Source: Micromonospora sp. MP36
GTDB taxonomy: Bacteria > Actinomycetota > Actinomycetes > Mycobacteriales > Micromonosporaceae
Reading direction: 5' to 3'
NCBI RefSeq assembly: GCF_008119785.1
Contig: NZ_VSFA01000024.1
Coordinates: forward strand, 20,108 to 84,107
Length of the DNA: 64,000 nucleotides
Positions 1 through 8,744 of this stretch are shown here, one piece after another. Every line of letters begins with the position of its first letter. Position 1 is the stretch's first letter. The notes under the pieces are model-generated. The model was not told the origin of the DNA. It did no database searches and saw only the letters and a list, made by a program, of their open reading frames with translations. The position numbers and the translations under genes were made by a program.

Positions 1-1
1 C

Positions 2-1360
2 GGCAACGTGCTCAACCTGCCCCTGCGCCAGCCGGTGGTGCTGGCGCGCAGCGTGGCCAGCCTGGACCTGCTCACCGGCGGCCGGGTCGAGCTGGGTCTC
101 GGCGCGGGGGCGTTCTGGGAGGCGATCGAGGCGGTCGGCGGTCGGCGGCTCAGCCCCGGCAAGGCCGTGGACGCCCTGGACGAGGCGATCCGGGTGATCC
201 GCGAGGTCTGGGACGCCGGGCGGCGGGACATGGTCCGGGTCGACGGCGCGTACTACCGGGTGGTCGGGGCGAAACGGGGACCGGCGCCGGCCCACCCGGT
301 GGAGATCTGGGTCGGCGCGTACAAGCCCCGGATGCTGCGGCTGGTGGGGCGGGCGGCGGACGGCTGGCTGCCGTCGCTGTCGTACCTGCCCAAGGGGTCG
401 GCCGAGCTGCCGGGGCTGAACACGCTGATCGACGAGGGCGCCGAGGCCACCGGACGGGACCCCCGGTCGGTCCGCCGGCTGCTGAACATCAACGGCCGGT
501 TCACCCGCTCCTCCACCGACTTCCTCGCCGGGCCACCGGAGCAGTGGGTGGAGGAACTGGCCGGACTGGCGCTGGACCACGGCATCTCCACCTTCATCCT
601 GGGCGCCGACGACCCCACCGCCATCCAACTCTTCGCCCGGGAGGTGGCGCCCGCGCTGCGCGAGCTGGTCGCCGCGGAGCGCGCCGAGCCGGGCACCCGG
701 GCCAGCGCGGTGGCGGAACAACGCGAGGCGATCGAGGCCGGCGGGTCGACCACGCTCACGGTCACCCCCACCCCCGACCCGGGGGTACGGCTGACCGACC
801 ACCAGCTGTGGGACGAGTCCACCCGCCCGGTCGCCCCGCCGGCGCCGGCCGGGCACGTCTACCCCCCGCACGGGCAGGCCGTCGGCGCGCACCTCGTCGA
901 CGTGCACGACCACCTGCGCCAGGAGTTGGCACAGGTGCGCGACCTGCTGGAACAGGTCAAGCGGGGGGTGGTCTCGGCCGGTGCCGCCCGGGCCGTGCTC
1001 AACCAGATGACTATGCGGCAGAACAACTGGACGCTGGGGGCATACTGCGCCGCGTACTGCACGGTGGTCACCCAGCACCACGGGCTGGAGGACAACTCGA
1101 TCTTCCCGCACCTGCGGCGGTCCGACCCCGGGCTGGGCCCGGTGCTGGACCGGCTGGAGGCGGAGCACGTGGTGATCCACGATGTCGTGGAGGGCGTGGA
1201 CCGGGCTCTGGTCGACCTGATCCGCAACCCGGGCGACTTCACCGAGGTCCAGAAGGCGGTGGACATCCTCACCGACACCCTGCTGTCGCACCTGTCGTAC
1301 GAGGAGCAGAACATCGTCGAGCCACTGGCCCGCCACGGCTTCTACGCCGGCCAGATCTGA
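2..1360 (+). CDS. LLM-class flavin-dependent oxidoreductase fused to a hemerythrin (HHE) domain, 5'-truncated
   Basis: The frame is open to the left edge, so the start lies outside the window. The first ~220 visible residues match the luciferase-like monooxygenase fold (F420- or FMN-dependent): an LDLLTGGR-VELGLG segment, then EIWVGAYKPRMLRLVGRAADGW. After a Pro/Thr-rich linker, the last ~150 residues form a hemerythrin four-helix bundle with candidate metal ligands in VHDHL, QHHGLEDNSIFPHL, EAEHVVIHD and LSHLSYEEQN. Hemerythrin domains bind a di-iron centre that can sense or store O2 or NO. Fusion to an oxidoreductase suggests redox or oxygen coupling, but the substrate is unknown. The next gene on the same strand begins ~115 bases downstream and appears unrelated. 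Confidence 0.85.
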   Translation, partial: GNVLNLPLRQPVVLARSVASLDLLTGGRVELGLGAGAFWEAIEAVGGRRLSPGKAVDALDEAIRVIREVWDAGRRDMVRVDGAYYRVVGAKRGPAPAHPVEIWVGAYKPRMLRLVGRAADGWLPSLSYLPKGSAELPGLNTLIDEGAEATGRDPRSVRRLLNINGRFTRSSTDFLAGPPEQWVEELAGLALDHGISTFILGADDPTAIQLFAREVAPALRELVAAERAEPGTRASAVAEQREAIEAGGSTTLTVTPTPDPGVRLTDHQLWDESTRPVAPPAPAGHVYPPHGQAVGAHLVDVHDHLRQELAQVRDLLEQVKRGVVSAGAARAVLNQMTMRQNNWTLGAYCAAYCTVVTQHHGLEDNSIFPHLRRSDPGLGPVLDRLEAEHVVIHDVVEGVDRALVDLIRNPGDFTEVQKAVDILTDTLLSHLSYEEQNIVEPLARHGFYAGQI

Positions 1361-1475
1361 CCGCCGGCGGCCGCCGCCACGGGGCCACCACGGGGCCGTC
1401 GGCCATCCCAACCACTGACCAATTTTCGCGTTAGCGCAGGTCAGAGGGGCCGAGCTACGGTGGGCGGCAGAGGTG

Positions 1476-2489
1476 ATGGCAATGGTCACGATCTATGTCG
1501 ACCTGTCCTACCACGACTGGGACCGGGTGAAGGGCGAGTTCGACTGGGGGGCCGTCCGCCGGGCCACCTCCCCGGTCCTGTGCCTGCGGGCCACCTACGG
1601 CGATCCGCAGGGCTATCACCCGCCCAGCCCCCACGTCAGCGAGATGGCGCACGGTGCGGCCAGCGCCGGCTTCGACGTGATCGGCGGCTACCACAACCTG
1701 ATCCGGGGCGATCAGGCCAGCACCAACCGGCAGGTCGACTTTCTGCGGAGCACGCTCGACGGGATCGGTGCGGTGTGGGCGATGGTCGACGTCGAGCGCT
1801 ACCCGGAGTTGGTCGCCAACGGACTCTGGCCGCGCTGGGACGACGTACGCCGGTTCGTGGACCGCTGGCACGCCGTCGACCAGCGGGTGCTGGCGATCTA
1901 CCTGCCGAAGTGGAACTGGGACGGGAACCTCGGCCGGCCCGACCTCCGGCCGCTCAACGCACCCCTGGTCGCCAGCGACTACGGCAGCAACCCCACCGGC
2001 GCGCCCGCTGCCGTCTACGCGCAAGGTGGTGGGGACGGCGGCCCGGGCTGGGCCGCGTACGGCGGGGTGACCCCGTCGATCTGGCAGTACGGGTCGAACG
2101 TCGCCTGCCCCGGCGCGTCCGGACAGACCGACTGCAACGCATACCGTGGCACGCTCGCCCAGCTGCGGGCCCTGTTGACGAAGGACGACACCATGACCCC
2201 CGCCGAATTCTCCGCGATCCTGTCCGACCCGGCTGTCGCCGCGAAGATGCGCGCGCTGCCCTGGCAGTACATCGGTGGCGGCATCCCCGCGGGCATGTCG
2301 ACGCTGAACGTGCTCAACGACCTCTACCAGACCACCCATGCCGCCCCGACCGCCGCCGCGATCGCCGCGGCGACCGTGCAGGCGCTCGGTGGGCAGGCCC
2401 CGGCCGACGCCGCCGCCGCCATCGTGGCCGCGATCGGCAAGGACCGGGCGGCGGCACTCGCCGCGGCCCTCACCGCGGCCACCCAGTAG
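1476..2489 (+). CDS. GH25-like muramidase (lysozyme family) without signal peptide
   Basis: About 337 residues. The N-terminal ~225 residues read as a GH25 TIM barrel: an opening YVDLSYHD motif, the acidic pair in MVDVERYPE (typical DxE catalytic motif) and a late IWQYGSN. GH25 enzymes cleave the MurNAc-GlcNAc bond of peptidoglycan. The C-terminal ~100 residues are an Ala-rich helical tail (AAAIAAATVQALGG and similar) of unknown role. No signal peptide is visible, so export would need a holin, lysis or another route. The purine-rich AGAGG just upstream supports ATG 1476; GTG 1473 and ATG 1482 are in frame too. No phage genes flank it, so it looks like a stand-alone chromosomal endolysin-type gene. 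Confidence 0.7.
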   Translation: MAMVTIYVDLSYHDWDRVKGEFDWGAVRRATSPVLCLRATYGDPQGYHPPSPHVSEMAHGAASAGFDVIGGYHNLIRGDQASTNRQVDFLRSTLDGIGAVWAMVDVERYPELVANGLWPRWDDVRRFVDRWHAVDQRVLAIYLPKWNWDGNLGRPDLRPLNAPLVASDYGSNPTGAPAAVYAQGGGDGGPGWAAYGGVTPSIWQYGSNVACPGASGQTDCNAYRGTLAQLRALLTKDDTMTPAEFSAILSDPAVAAKMRALPWQYIGGGIPAGMSTLNVLNDLYQTTHAAPTAAAIAAATVQALGGQAPADAAAAIVAAIGKDRAAALAAALTAATQ

Positions 2490-2502
2490 CGACGGCGGTG
2501 GT

Positions 2503-2540
2503 CTCCGTCGGCCGCGACGTGGCTGCCGCGGCCGACGGAG
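2503..2540. terminator. Bidirectional terminator hairpin between convergent genes
   Basis: A perfect 14-base inverted repeat (2503-2516 and 2527-2540) with a 10-base loop lies between the stop of the GH25-like gene and the stop of htpG. There is no clear U-tract, which is common for high-GC actinomycete hairpins. Confidence 0.7.
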
Positions 2541-2550
2541 GCGGCGGGCG

Positions 2551-4443
<1,893 letters not shown>

Positions 4444-4528
4444 ACCGACTCCCTTCCATGTCGCGGGCCTTCCGGCGGAAAGGATACGAGGCGTGCGCAT
4501 CCGGCCACCGCAGGGTGGCGGGTTCGGT

Positions 4529-4571
4529 CTGGTCCAACCAGTTGACGGGTTGATGTGTCGGGGACCACACT
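4529..4571 (+). promoter_or_regulatory. Promoter with FadR-like operator, apparently leaderless
   Basis: Bases 4529-4541 form the dyad CTGGT-cca-ACCAG, resembling the TGGTCCGACCA-type core bound by FadR-subfamily GntR regulators. It abuts a -35-like TTGACG (4542-4547). A -10-like CACACT (4566-4571) follows after 18 bases and lies only six bases before the ATG at 4578, implying a leaderless mRNA. This placement suggests autorepression by the encoded regulator. Confidence 0.55.
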
Positions 4572-4577
4572 GCTGCC

Positions 4578-5303
4578 ATGGCCTTCGCCCCCGTGCCCCG
4601 CGCCTCGGTCTCCGACCACGTCTTCGGCCAGCTCCGCGACGCCATCGTCAGCGGCCGGTACCGGCCGGGGGAGACGCTGCCCGGCGAACGCGAGCTGGCC
4701 ACCGCCTTCGAGGTCAACCGGCACGCCGTCCGGGAGGCACTGCGCCGGCTCCAGCAGCTCGGCCTGCTCCGGGTCAGCCAGGGCGGCGCGACCCGGGTGC
4801 TCGACTGGCGGGTGCACGCCGGGCTGGACCTGGCGCTGTCGCTGGCCCGCTCGGGCGACGTACTCCCGGTCGAGACGCTGGTCCGCGACATGCTGGAGAT
4901 GCGGGCCTGCGTCGGGATCGACGCGGCCCGGCTCTGCGCCGAGCGCGGTGACCCGGCGATCACCGCCGAAGTGGTGCGGGCCGCCGAGGAGTACGCGGTG
5001 CTCGCTCCCGACCTGCCCCGGATGCACGAGGCCGACATCGCCATGTGGCGGCTGATCGTCACCGGCTCCGGCAACACCGCCTACCTGCTGGCCTTCAACA
5101 GCCTGGTGGCCGGCGCGCTCGCGGTGAACGACGTGCCGCTGGACGGCCGGGCCGCCGAGCTGCTCGACGTCGCCGGCCACCGCCGGCTGGCCGCCGCCAT
5201 CGCGGCCGGCCAGGGCGCGGCCGCCGCCCGGCACGCCCGGGCCCTGCTGACCGCCCCGGTCACCACCCCCACCACCCCGTCCGAAAAGGAAGCCCGAGCA
5301 TGA
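4578..5303 (+). CDS. GntR-family transcriptional regulator, FadR subfamily
   Basis: 241 residues. The N-terminal winged helix (about 10-75) has the family signature: VFGQLRDAIVSGRYRPGE, LPGERELATAF, VNRHAVREALRRLQQLGLL. The remainder is the all-helical FCD effector-binding domain found in regulators of lipid, sugar-acid and amino-acid metabolism. Its ATGA stop/start overlap with the sterol-desaturase-like gene places it at the head of a three-gene operon, so it probably controls that operon and itself through the dyad at 4529-4541. The effector is unknown; an acyl or alkyl lipid product is plausible given the neighbours. Confidence 0.85.
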   Translation: MAFAPVPRASVSDHVFGQLRDAIVSGRYRPGETLPGERELATAFEVNRHAVREALRRLQQLGLLRVSQGGATRVLDWRVHAGLDLALSLARSGDVLPVETLVRDMLEMRACVGIDAARLCAERGDPAITAEVVRAAEEYAVLAPDLPRMHEADIAMWRLIVTGSGNTAYLLAFNSLVAGALAVNDVPLDGRAAELLDVAGHRRLAAAIAAGQGAAAARHARALLTAPVTTPTTPSEKEARA

Positions 5304-6127
5304 TCCCCGCCGTGCTCTACGCCGTCCCGGCGTTCCTGCTGCTGATCATCATCGAAGCGGTCTCCTATTGGCTCCTGCCCGACGACGACGAACGCGGCTA
5401 CGAGCTGCGCGACACCACCACCAGCCTCTCCATGGGCCTGGGCAGCGTGCTCATCGGCGTGCCGTGGAAGCTGGTCACCGCCGGCGTCTACGCGGCGCTG
5501 TGGCTCGTCGCGCCGATCCACCTCTCCCCGACCCACTGGTCGACCTGGGTGCTGCTGTTCTTCGCCGACGACCTCGCCTACTACTGGTTCCACCGGCTGC
5601 ACCACGAAGTACGCGTGTTCTGGGCCAGCCACGTGGTCCACCACTCCAGCGTCTACTTCAACCTCTCCACCGCGCTGCGGCAGAGCTGGACGCCGATGAC
5701 CTCGCTGCCGTTCTGGCTGCCCCTGGCGCTGCTCGGCGTACCGCCGTGGATGATCTTCCTGCAGCAGTCGATCAGCCTGCTCTACCAGTTCTTCCTGCAC
5801 ACCGAGCGGATCAACGTCCTGCCCCCGCCGATCGAACTGGTCTTCAACACCCCGTCGCACCACCGCGTCCACCACGGCGCCAACACCGAATACCTGGACC
5901 GCAACTACGCCGGCATCCTGATCGTCTGGGACCGGCTCTTCGGCACCTTCGAGCCGGAACGGGCCGCGGTCCGGTACGGGCTCACCAAGAACATCAACAC
6001 CTACAACCCGCTGCGGGTGGCCACCCACGAGTTCGCCGCGATCTGGGCCGACGCCCGGGCCGCCCGCAGCTGGCGGGACCGGCTCGGCTACGTCTTCGGC
6101 CGACCCGGCTGGCAGCCGGCCCGGTGA
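5300..6127 (+). CDS. Sterol desaturase / fatty acid hydroxylase superfamily membrane enzyme, AGMO-like
   Basis: 275 residues with several membrane helices and the histidine clusters of the non-heme di-iron superfamily: FHRLHHE, SHVVHHSS and SHHRVHHG, plus FLHTERI between them. These ligands support O2-dependent hydroxylation or desaturation of a membrane lipid. The tail after the last cluster (WDRLFGTFEPE, VRYGLTKNINTYNP) recalls alkylglycerol monooxygenase-like members more than sterol C5 desaturases; this is from memory of the family, not a search. The start overlaps the regulator stop (ATGA) and the stop overlaps the next start (GTGA), so all three genes should be co-translated. The substrate is not determinable here. 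Confidence 0.8.
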   Translation: MIPAVLYAVPAFLLLIIIEAVSYWLLPDDDERGYELRDTTTSLSMGLGSVLIGVPWKLVTAGVYAALWLVAPIHLSPTHWSTWVLLFFADDLAYYWFHRLHHEVRVFWASHVVHHSSVYFNLSTALRQSWTPMTSLPFWLPLALLGVPPWMIFLQQSISLLYQFFLHTERINVLPPPIELVFNTPSHHRVHHGANTEYLDRNYAGILIVWDRLFGTFEPERAAVRYGLTKNINTYNPLRVATHEFAAIWADARAARSWRDRLGYVFGRPGWQPAR

Positions 6128-6768
6128 GGCGCCCCTGGCTGCTCCTGTTCGGGGCCGTCGCCGCGATCGAGCTGGCCGGCGTCGCGGTCGACTCCACCGC
6201 GATCCAGTGGCTGACCAAGCCGCTGCTGGCGCCGCTGCTGCTGGCGTACCTGTGGGACCGGCGGCGACGGGTGGACCCGGTGGCGGTCGGGCTGGTCGCC
6301 GCCACCGCCGGGGACGTGGCCCTGCTGGTGCCGGGACAGGCCGCGTTCCTGGCCGGCATGGGCTGCTTCCTGGTCACCCAGCTGGCGTTCCTCACCGCGT
6401 TCGTCCGGCACCGCCGGCCGCCGGCCCCGGCGATGCTGGCGTACGTGGCGCTCTGGGCGGTCGCCAACGCGCTGCTCTGGGGCGCGCTGGGACCGCTGCG
6501 GCTGCCCGTGCTCGGCTACAGCCTGGCGCTGTCCCTGATGGCCGCCGCCGCGACCGGGGTGTCCCGGCGGGTGGCGGCCGGCGGGGCGCTCTTCCTCGGC
6601 TCGGACCTGCTGATCGGGCTCGACGCGGCCGGCGTCCACCTGCCCGGGCACGGTCTGCTGGTGATGACGACCTACATCGCCGCGCTGCTGCTCATCACCA
6701 CGGGCTGGGCGGCGGCTCCGACCACCGCCGACCGCCACCCGTCCGCGATCGGGCCAGCCCTGGCTTGA
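6124..6768 (+). CDS. YhhN-family lysoplasmalogenase-like membrane protein
   Basis: 214 residues, start GTG 6124 overlapping the previous stop. The product is almost entirely hydrophobic, with seven to eight predicted helices. It shows YhhN/TMEM86-like features: LTKPLLAPLLLAYLW near the start, an acidic TAGDVALLVP helix, an FLGSDLLIGL segment and a late HGLLVMTTYIAALLLITTG. Characterised members hydrolyse the vinyl-ether bond of lysoplasmalogens. Linkage to an AGMO-like oxygenase under a FadR-type regulator suggests a role in ether-lipid turnover, which is inference. A palindromic repeat follows the stop. Confidence 0.8.
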   Translation: MRRPWLLLFGAVAAIELAGVAVDSTAIQWLTKPLLAPLLLAYLWDRRRRVDPVAVGLVAATAGDVALLVPGQAAFLAGMGCFLVTQLAFLTAFVRHRRPPAPAMLAYVALWAVANALLWGALGPLRLPVLGYSLALSLMAAAATGVSRRVAAGGALFLGSDLLIGLDAAGVHLPGHGLLVMTTYIAALLLITTGWAAAPTTADRHPSAIGPALA

Positions 6769-6778
6769 TCCACTCCAC

Positions 6779-6821
6779 GTCGCGCAGGTGGCGGTGTCCA
6801 CGCCGGACGGATACCGCCACA
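6779..6821. repeat. REP-like palindrome, degenerate copy
   Basis: The left arm (about 6780-6799, TCGCGCAGGTGGCGGTGTCC) pairs over about 11 bases with GGATACCGCCAC at 6809-6820. The arm sequence matches the longer palindrome at 11962-12029 (shared TCGCGCAG and GCGGT.TCC cores). It lies between the convergent lysoplasmalogenase and TetR genes and could act as terminator or REP-type element. Confidence 0.5.
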
Positions 6822-6838
6822 TCCCGTATCTTGCGTGC

Positions 6839-7441
6839 CTAACCGGTGAGTTCGGCTCCCGTGAGGTCGGCGAGGTACGCGTCGAGCTGCGCGACAATCT
6901 CCTCGGCGGTGAGGTGACCGGCGAGGGCGTGGACCGTGAGCCCGTCGACGACCGCGTGCATGCGACGGGCCAGTGTCTCCACGGTCTGCCCGGTCTGCGC
7001 CAGCGCGTCGCGCTCGGCGAGGTCCTGGACGAGCCGCAGGCACAGCTCGTACATGCCGGTGAAGTGGCGGCGCTGGACCCGGGCGAGCTCGGGATCGCCG
7101 AGGCCGAGGGCGAGGAAGGCGAAGGCGATCGAGTCCTCGGTGCGGCGCGTCTCGTCGACGGGCATGGTCTCCAGCAGGATGGCGCGGACCGCGTGGACCG
7201 GGTCGCCGGTGTGCCGCAGTGCCTGGATCCGCTCGGTCACCTGCTCGATGACCTGCTCGCAGGCGAAGGCGAGCAGCTCGGCGCGGGTGGAGAAGTAGTG
7301 GCGCAGCGCGCCGGAGGACCAACCCGAGGCGGCGGCCACCGATCGGATGGAGATTCCGTCCACCCCGTCCCGGGCGATGACCTGCCAGACGGCGGCGGCC
7401 AGCTCGCGTCGGCGCTGGTCGTGGTCGACGATCTTCGGCAC
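6839..7441 (-). CDS. TetR-family transcriptional repressor
   Basis: 200 residues. The N-terminal TetR helix-turn-helix is clear: RRRELAAAVWQVIARDGVDGISIRSVAAASGWSSG is followed by ALRHYFSTRAELL (about residues 10-55). The C-terminal domain is helical and variable, with a TetR_C_6/BetI-like look. The start is taken at GTG 7441. It is transcribed divergently from the small membrane-protein gene at 7511, and the 69-base gap holds two matching palindromic sites. It therefore most likely represses both itself and that neighbour. The inducing ligand is unknown. Confidence 0.88.
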   Translation of the reverse strand: MPKIVDHDQRRRELAAAVWQVIARDGVDGISIRSVAAASGWSSGALRHYFSTRAELLAFACEQVIEQVTERIQALRHTGDPVHAVRAILLETMPVDETRRTEDSIAFAFLALGLGDPELARVQRRHFTGMYELCLRLVQDLAERDALAQTGQTVETLARRMHAVVDGLTVHALAGHLTAEEIVAQLDAYLADLTGAELTG

Positions 7442-7448
7442 TTGATGA

Positions 7449-7495
7449 TTATCGCACGCTCGTGTAAAAACGGAAATGACACGCTCGTGCGATAA
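7449..7495. promoter_or_regulatory. Twin TetR operator in divergent promoter
   Basis: Two 17-base arms, 7449-7465 and 7479-7495, are inverted copies of each other with two mismatches and a 13-base spacer. Each arm also contains the dyad CACG-CT-CGTG (7456-7464 and 7481-7489). The result is two similar operator sites facing each other, fitting two TetR dimers over both divergent promoters. Confidence 0.75.
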
Positions 7496-7510
7496 AACGG
7501 AGGGTCGGCC

Positions 7511-8041
7511 GTGCTGGCGTTGATCGTCGCCTGCGAGATCGCGTTCTGGGTCCTACTCCTGCTCGGCCTCGCCGCTCGCTATCTGCTGCGCGCCCGGAAG
7601 CTCAGCACCGTCCTGCTGATCTGCGTGCCGCTCGTCGACGTGCTGCTGCTGGCCGCCTCCGTCCTCGACCTGCGCCGCGGCGCGGACGCCGACACCGCGC
7701 ACGGCCTCGCCGCGATCTACCTCGGAGTCTCGGTCGCCTTCGGTGGCCAGCTGCTCCGCTGGGCCGACGAGCGGTTCGCGCACCGGTTCGCCGGCGGACC
7801 CAGCCCCAAACGGCCGCGGAAGACCGGGCTCGAGCACGCCGCCCACGAACGGCGGCAGTGGCTGCGGCATCTCCTGGCGTACGCGGTCGCCGCGGCCGTC
7901 ATGGGGCTCTTCACCCTGCTCGTCGGGGACACCCGGGTGGCGGCGATGTGGGGGCCGATGGGCGGATGGGGCATCGTCCTGATCATCGATTTCCTGATCT
8001 CGTTCAGTTACACGCTCGCGCCCCGCAAAGCGAAGTCCTGA
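7511..8041 (+). CDS. Small four-helix membrane protein controlled by adjacent TetR
   Basis: 176 residues, start GTG 7511 with GGAGGG a few bases upstream. Hydrophobic helices lie at about 2-24, 33-52, 65-82 and two after residue 120, with a basic cytoplasmic loop (GGPSPKRPRKTGLEHAAHERRQW) between. The C-terminus has a GWGIVLIIDFLISFSYTL helix and ends in basic residues. It resembles uncharacterised YmcC-like integral membrane proteins found beside TetR regulators. No transport or catalytic motif is visible. The divergent TetR operator indicates inducible expression. Confidence 0.7.
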   Translation: MLALIVACEIAFWVLLLLGLAARYLLRARKLSTVLLICVPLVDVLLLAASVLDLRRGADADTAHGLAAIYLGVSVAFGGQLLRWADERFAHRFAGGPSPKRPRKTGLEHAAHERRQWLRHLLAYAVAAAVMGLFTLLVGDTRVAAMWGPMGGWGIVLIIDFLISFSYTLAPRKAKS

Positions 8042-8081
8042 CCGAAGGCGCGGGCGGGCTTGGGGCCGACCCACGAGGTGC

Positions 8082-8744
8082 TCAGCCGTGCGTCCGACGT
8101 GGGGTGGCCTGGCGGAGGTGGACCAGCACCGCGAGGACACGGCGGTGGTCCTCGTCGGACGCGGCCAGGTCGAGCTTGGCCATGATGGAGCTGACGTGCG
8201 CCTCCACCGTCCGCTCGGTGAGCCACAGTCGGCGGGCGATCCCCACGTTCGTACGCCCCTCGGCCATCAGCGCGAGGACCTCCCGCTCCCGCGCGGTGAG
8301 GGTGCTGAGCGGGTCGTCCGGCGGCCGGCGGCCGATGAGCCGGGTGACCACCTCCGGGTCGAGCGCCGACCCGCCCGCGGCCACCCGCCGCAGGGCGTCG
8401 AGAAAGTCGTCGACGTCGAGCACCCGGTCCTTGAGCAGGTAGCCGAACCGTCCGCTGGCCACCAGGTCCACCGAGTGCCGGGTCTCGATGTGCTGGGAGA
8501 GCAGCACGATGCCGAGCTGCGGATGGCGGGTGCGGATCTCGCGGGCCGCCCGCGCGCCGTCGTCGGTGTGGTCGGGCGGCATCCGTACGTCGATGACGGC
8601 CAGGTCGGGCTGGGCCGCGTCGGTGACGGCCAGCAGGCTCGGCGCGTCGACCGCCTTGCCGACCACCTCGTGGCCGGCGTCGGCGAGCAACCGGGCCAGC
8701 CCTTCCCGGAACAGCGCCGAGTCCTCGCCGATCACGATCCGCAC
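8082..8744 (-). CDS. NarL/FixJ-family response regulator (LuxR HTH)
   Basis: 220 residues from GTG 8744. The receiver domain (1-120) has the acidic pocket in IGEDSALF, the phospho-acceptor Asp in LAVIDVRMPPD and the conserved Lys in YLLKDRV. The C-terminal LuxR-type HTH (about 150-210) has LTAREREVLALMAEGRTNVGIARRLWLTERTVEAHVSSIMAKL in family order. Its start overlaps the end of the histidine kinase gene by 13 bases, so the two form a two-component operon. The kinase carries two frameshifts, so the phosphorylation input may be compromised. Confidence 0.92.
   Translation of the reverse strand: MRIVIGEDSALFREGLARLLADAGHEVVGKAVDAPSLLAVTDAAQPDLAVIDVRMPPDHTDDGARAAREIRTRHPQLGIVLLSQHIETRHSVDLVASGRFGYLLKDRVLDVDDFLDALRRVAAGGSALDPEVVTRLIGRRPPDDPLSTLTAREREVLALMAEGRTNVGIARRLWLTERTVEAHVSSIMAKLDLAASDEDHRRVLAVLVHLRQATPRRTHG

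Noticed and set aside
1476..2489. A prophage
   Set aside because: Only a GH25-like lysozyme is present; no capsid, tail, integrase or attachment sites flank it.
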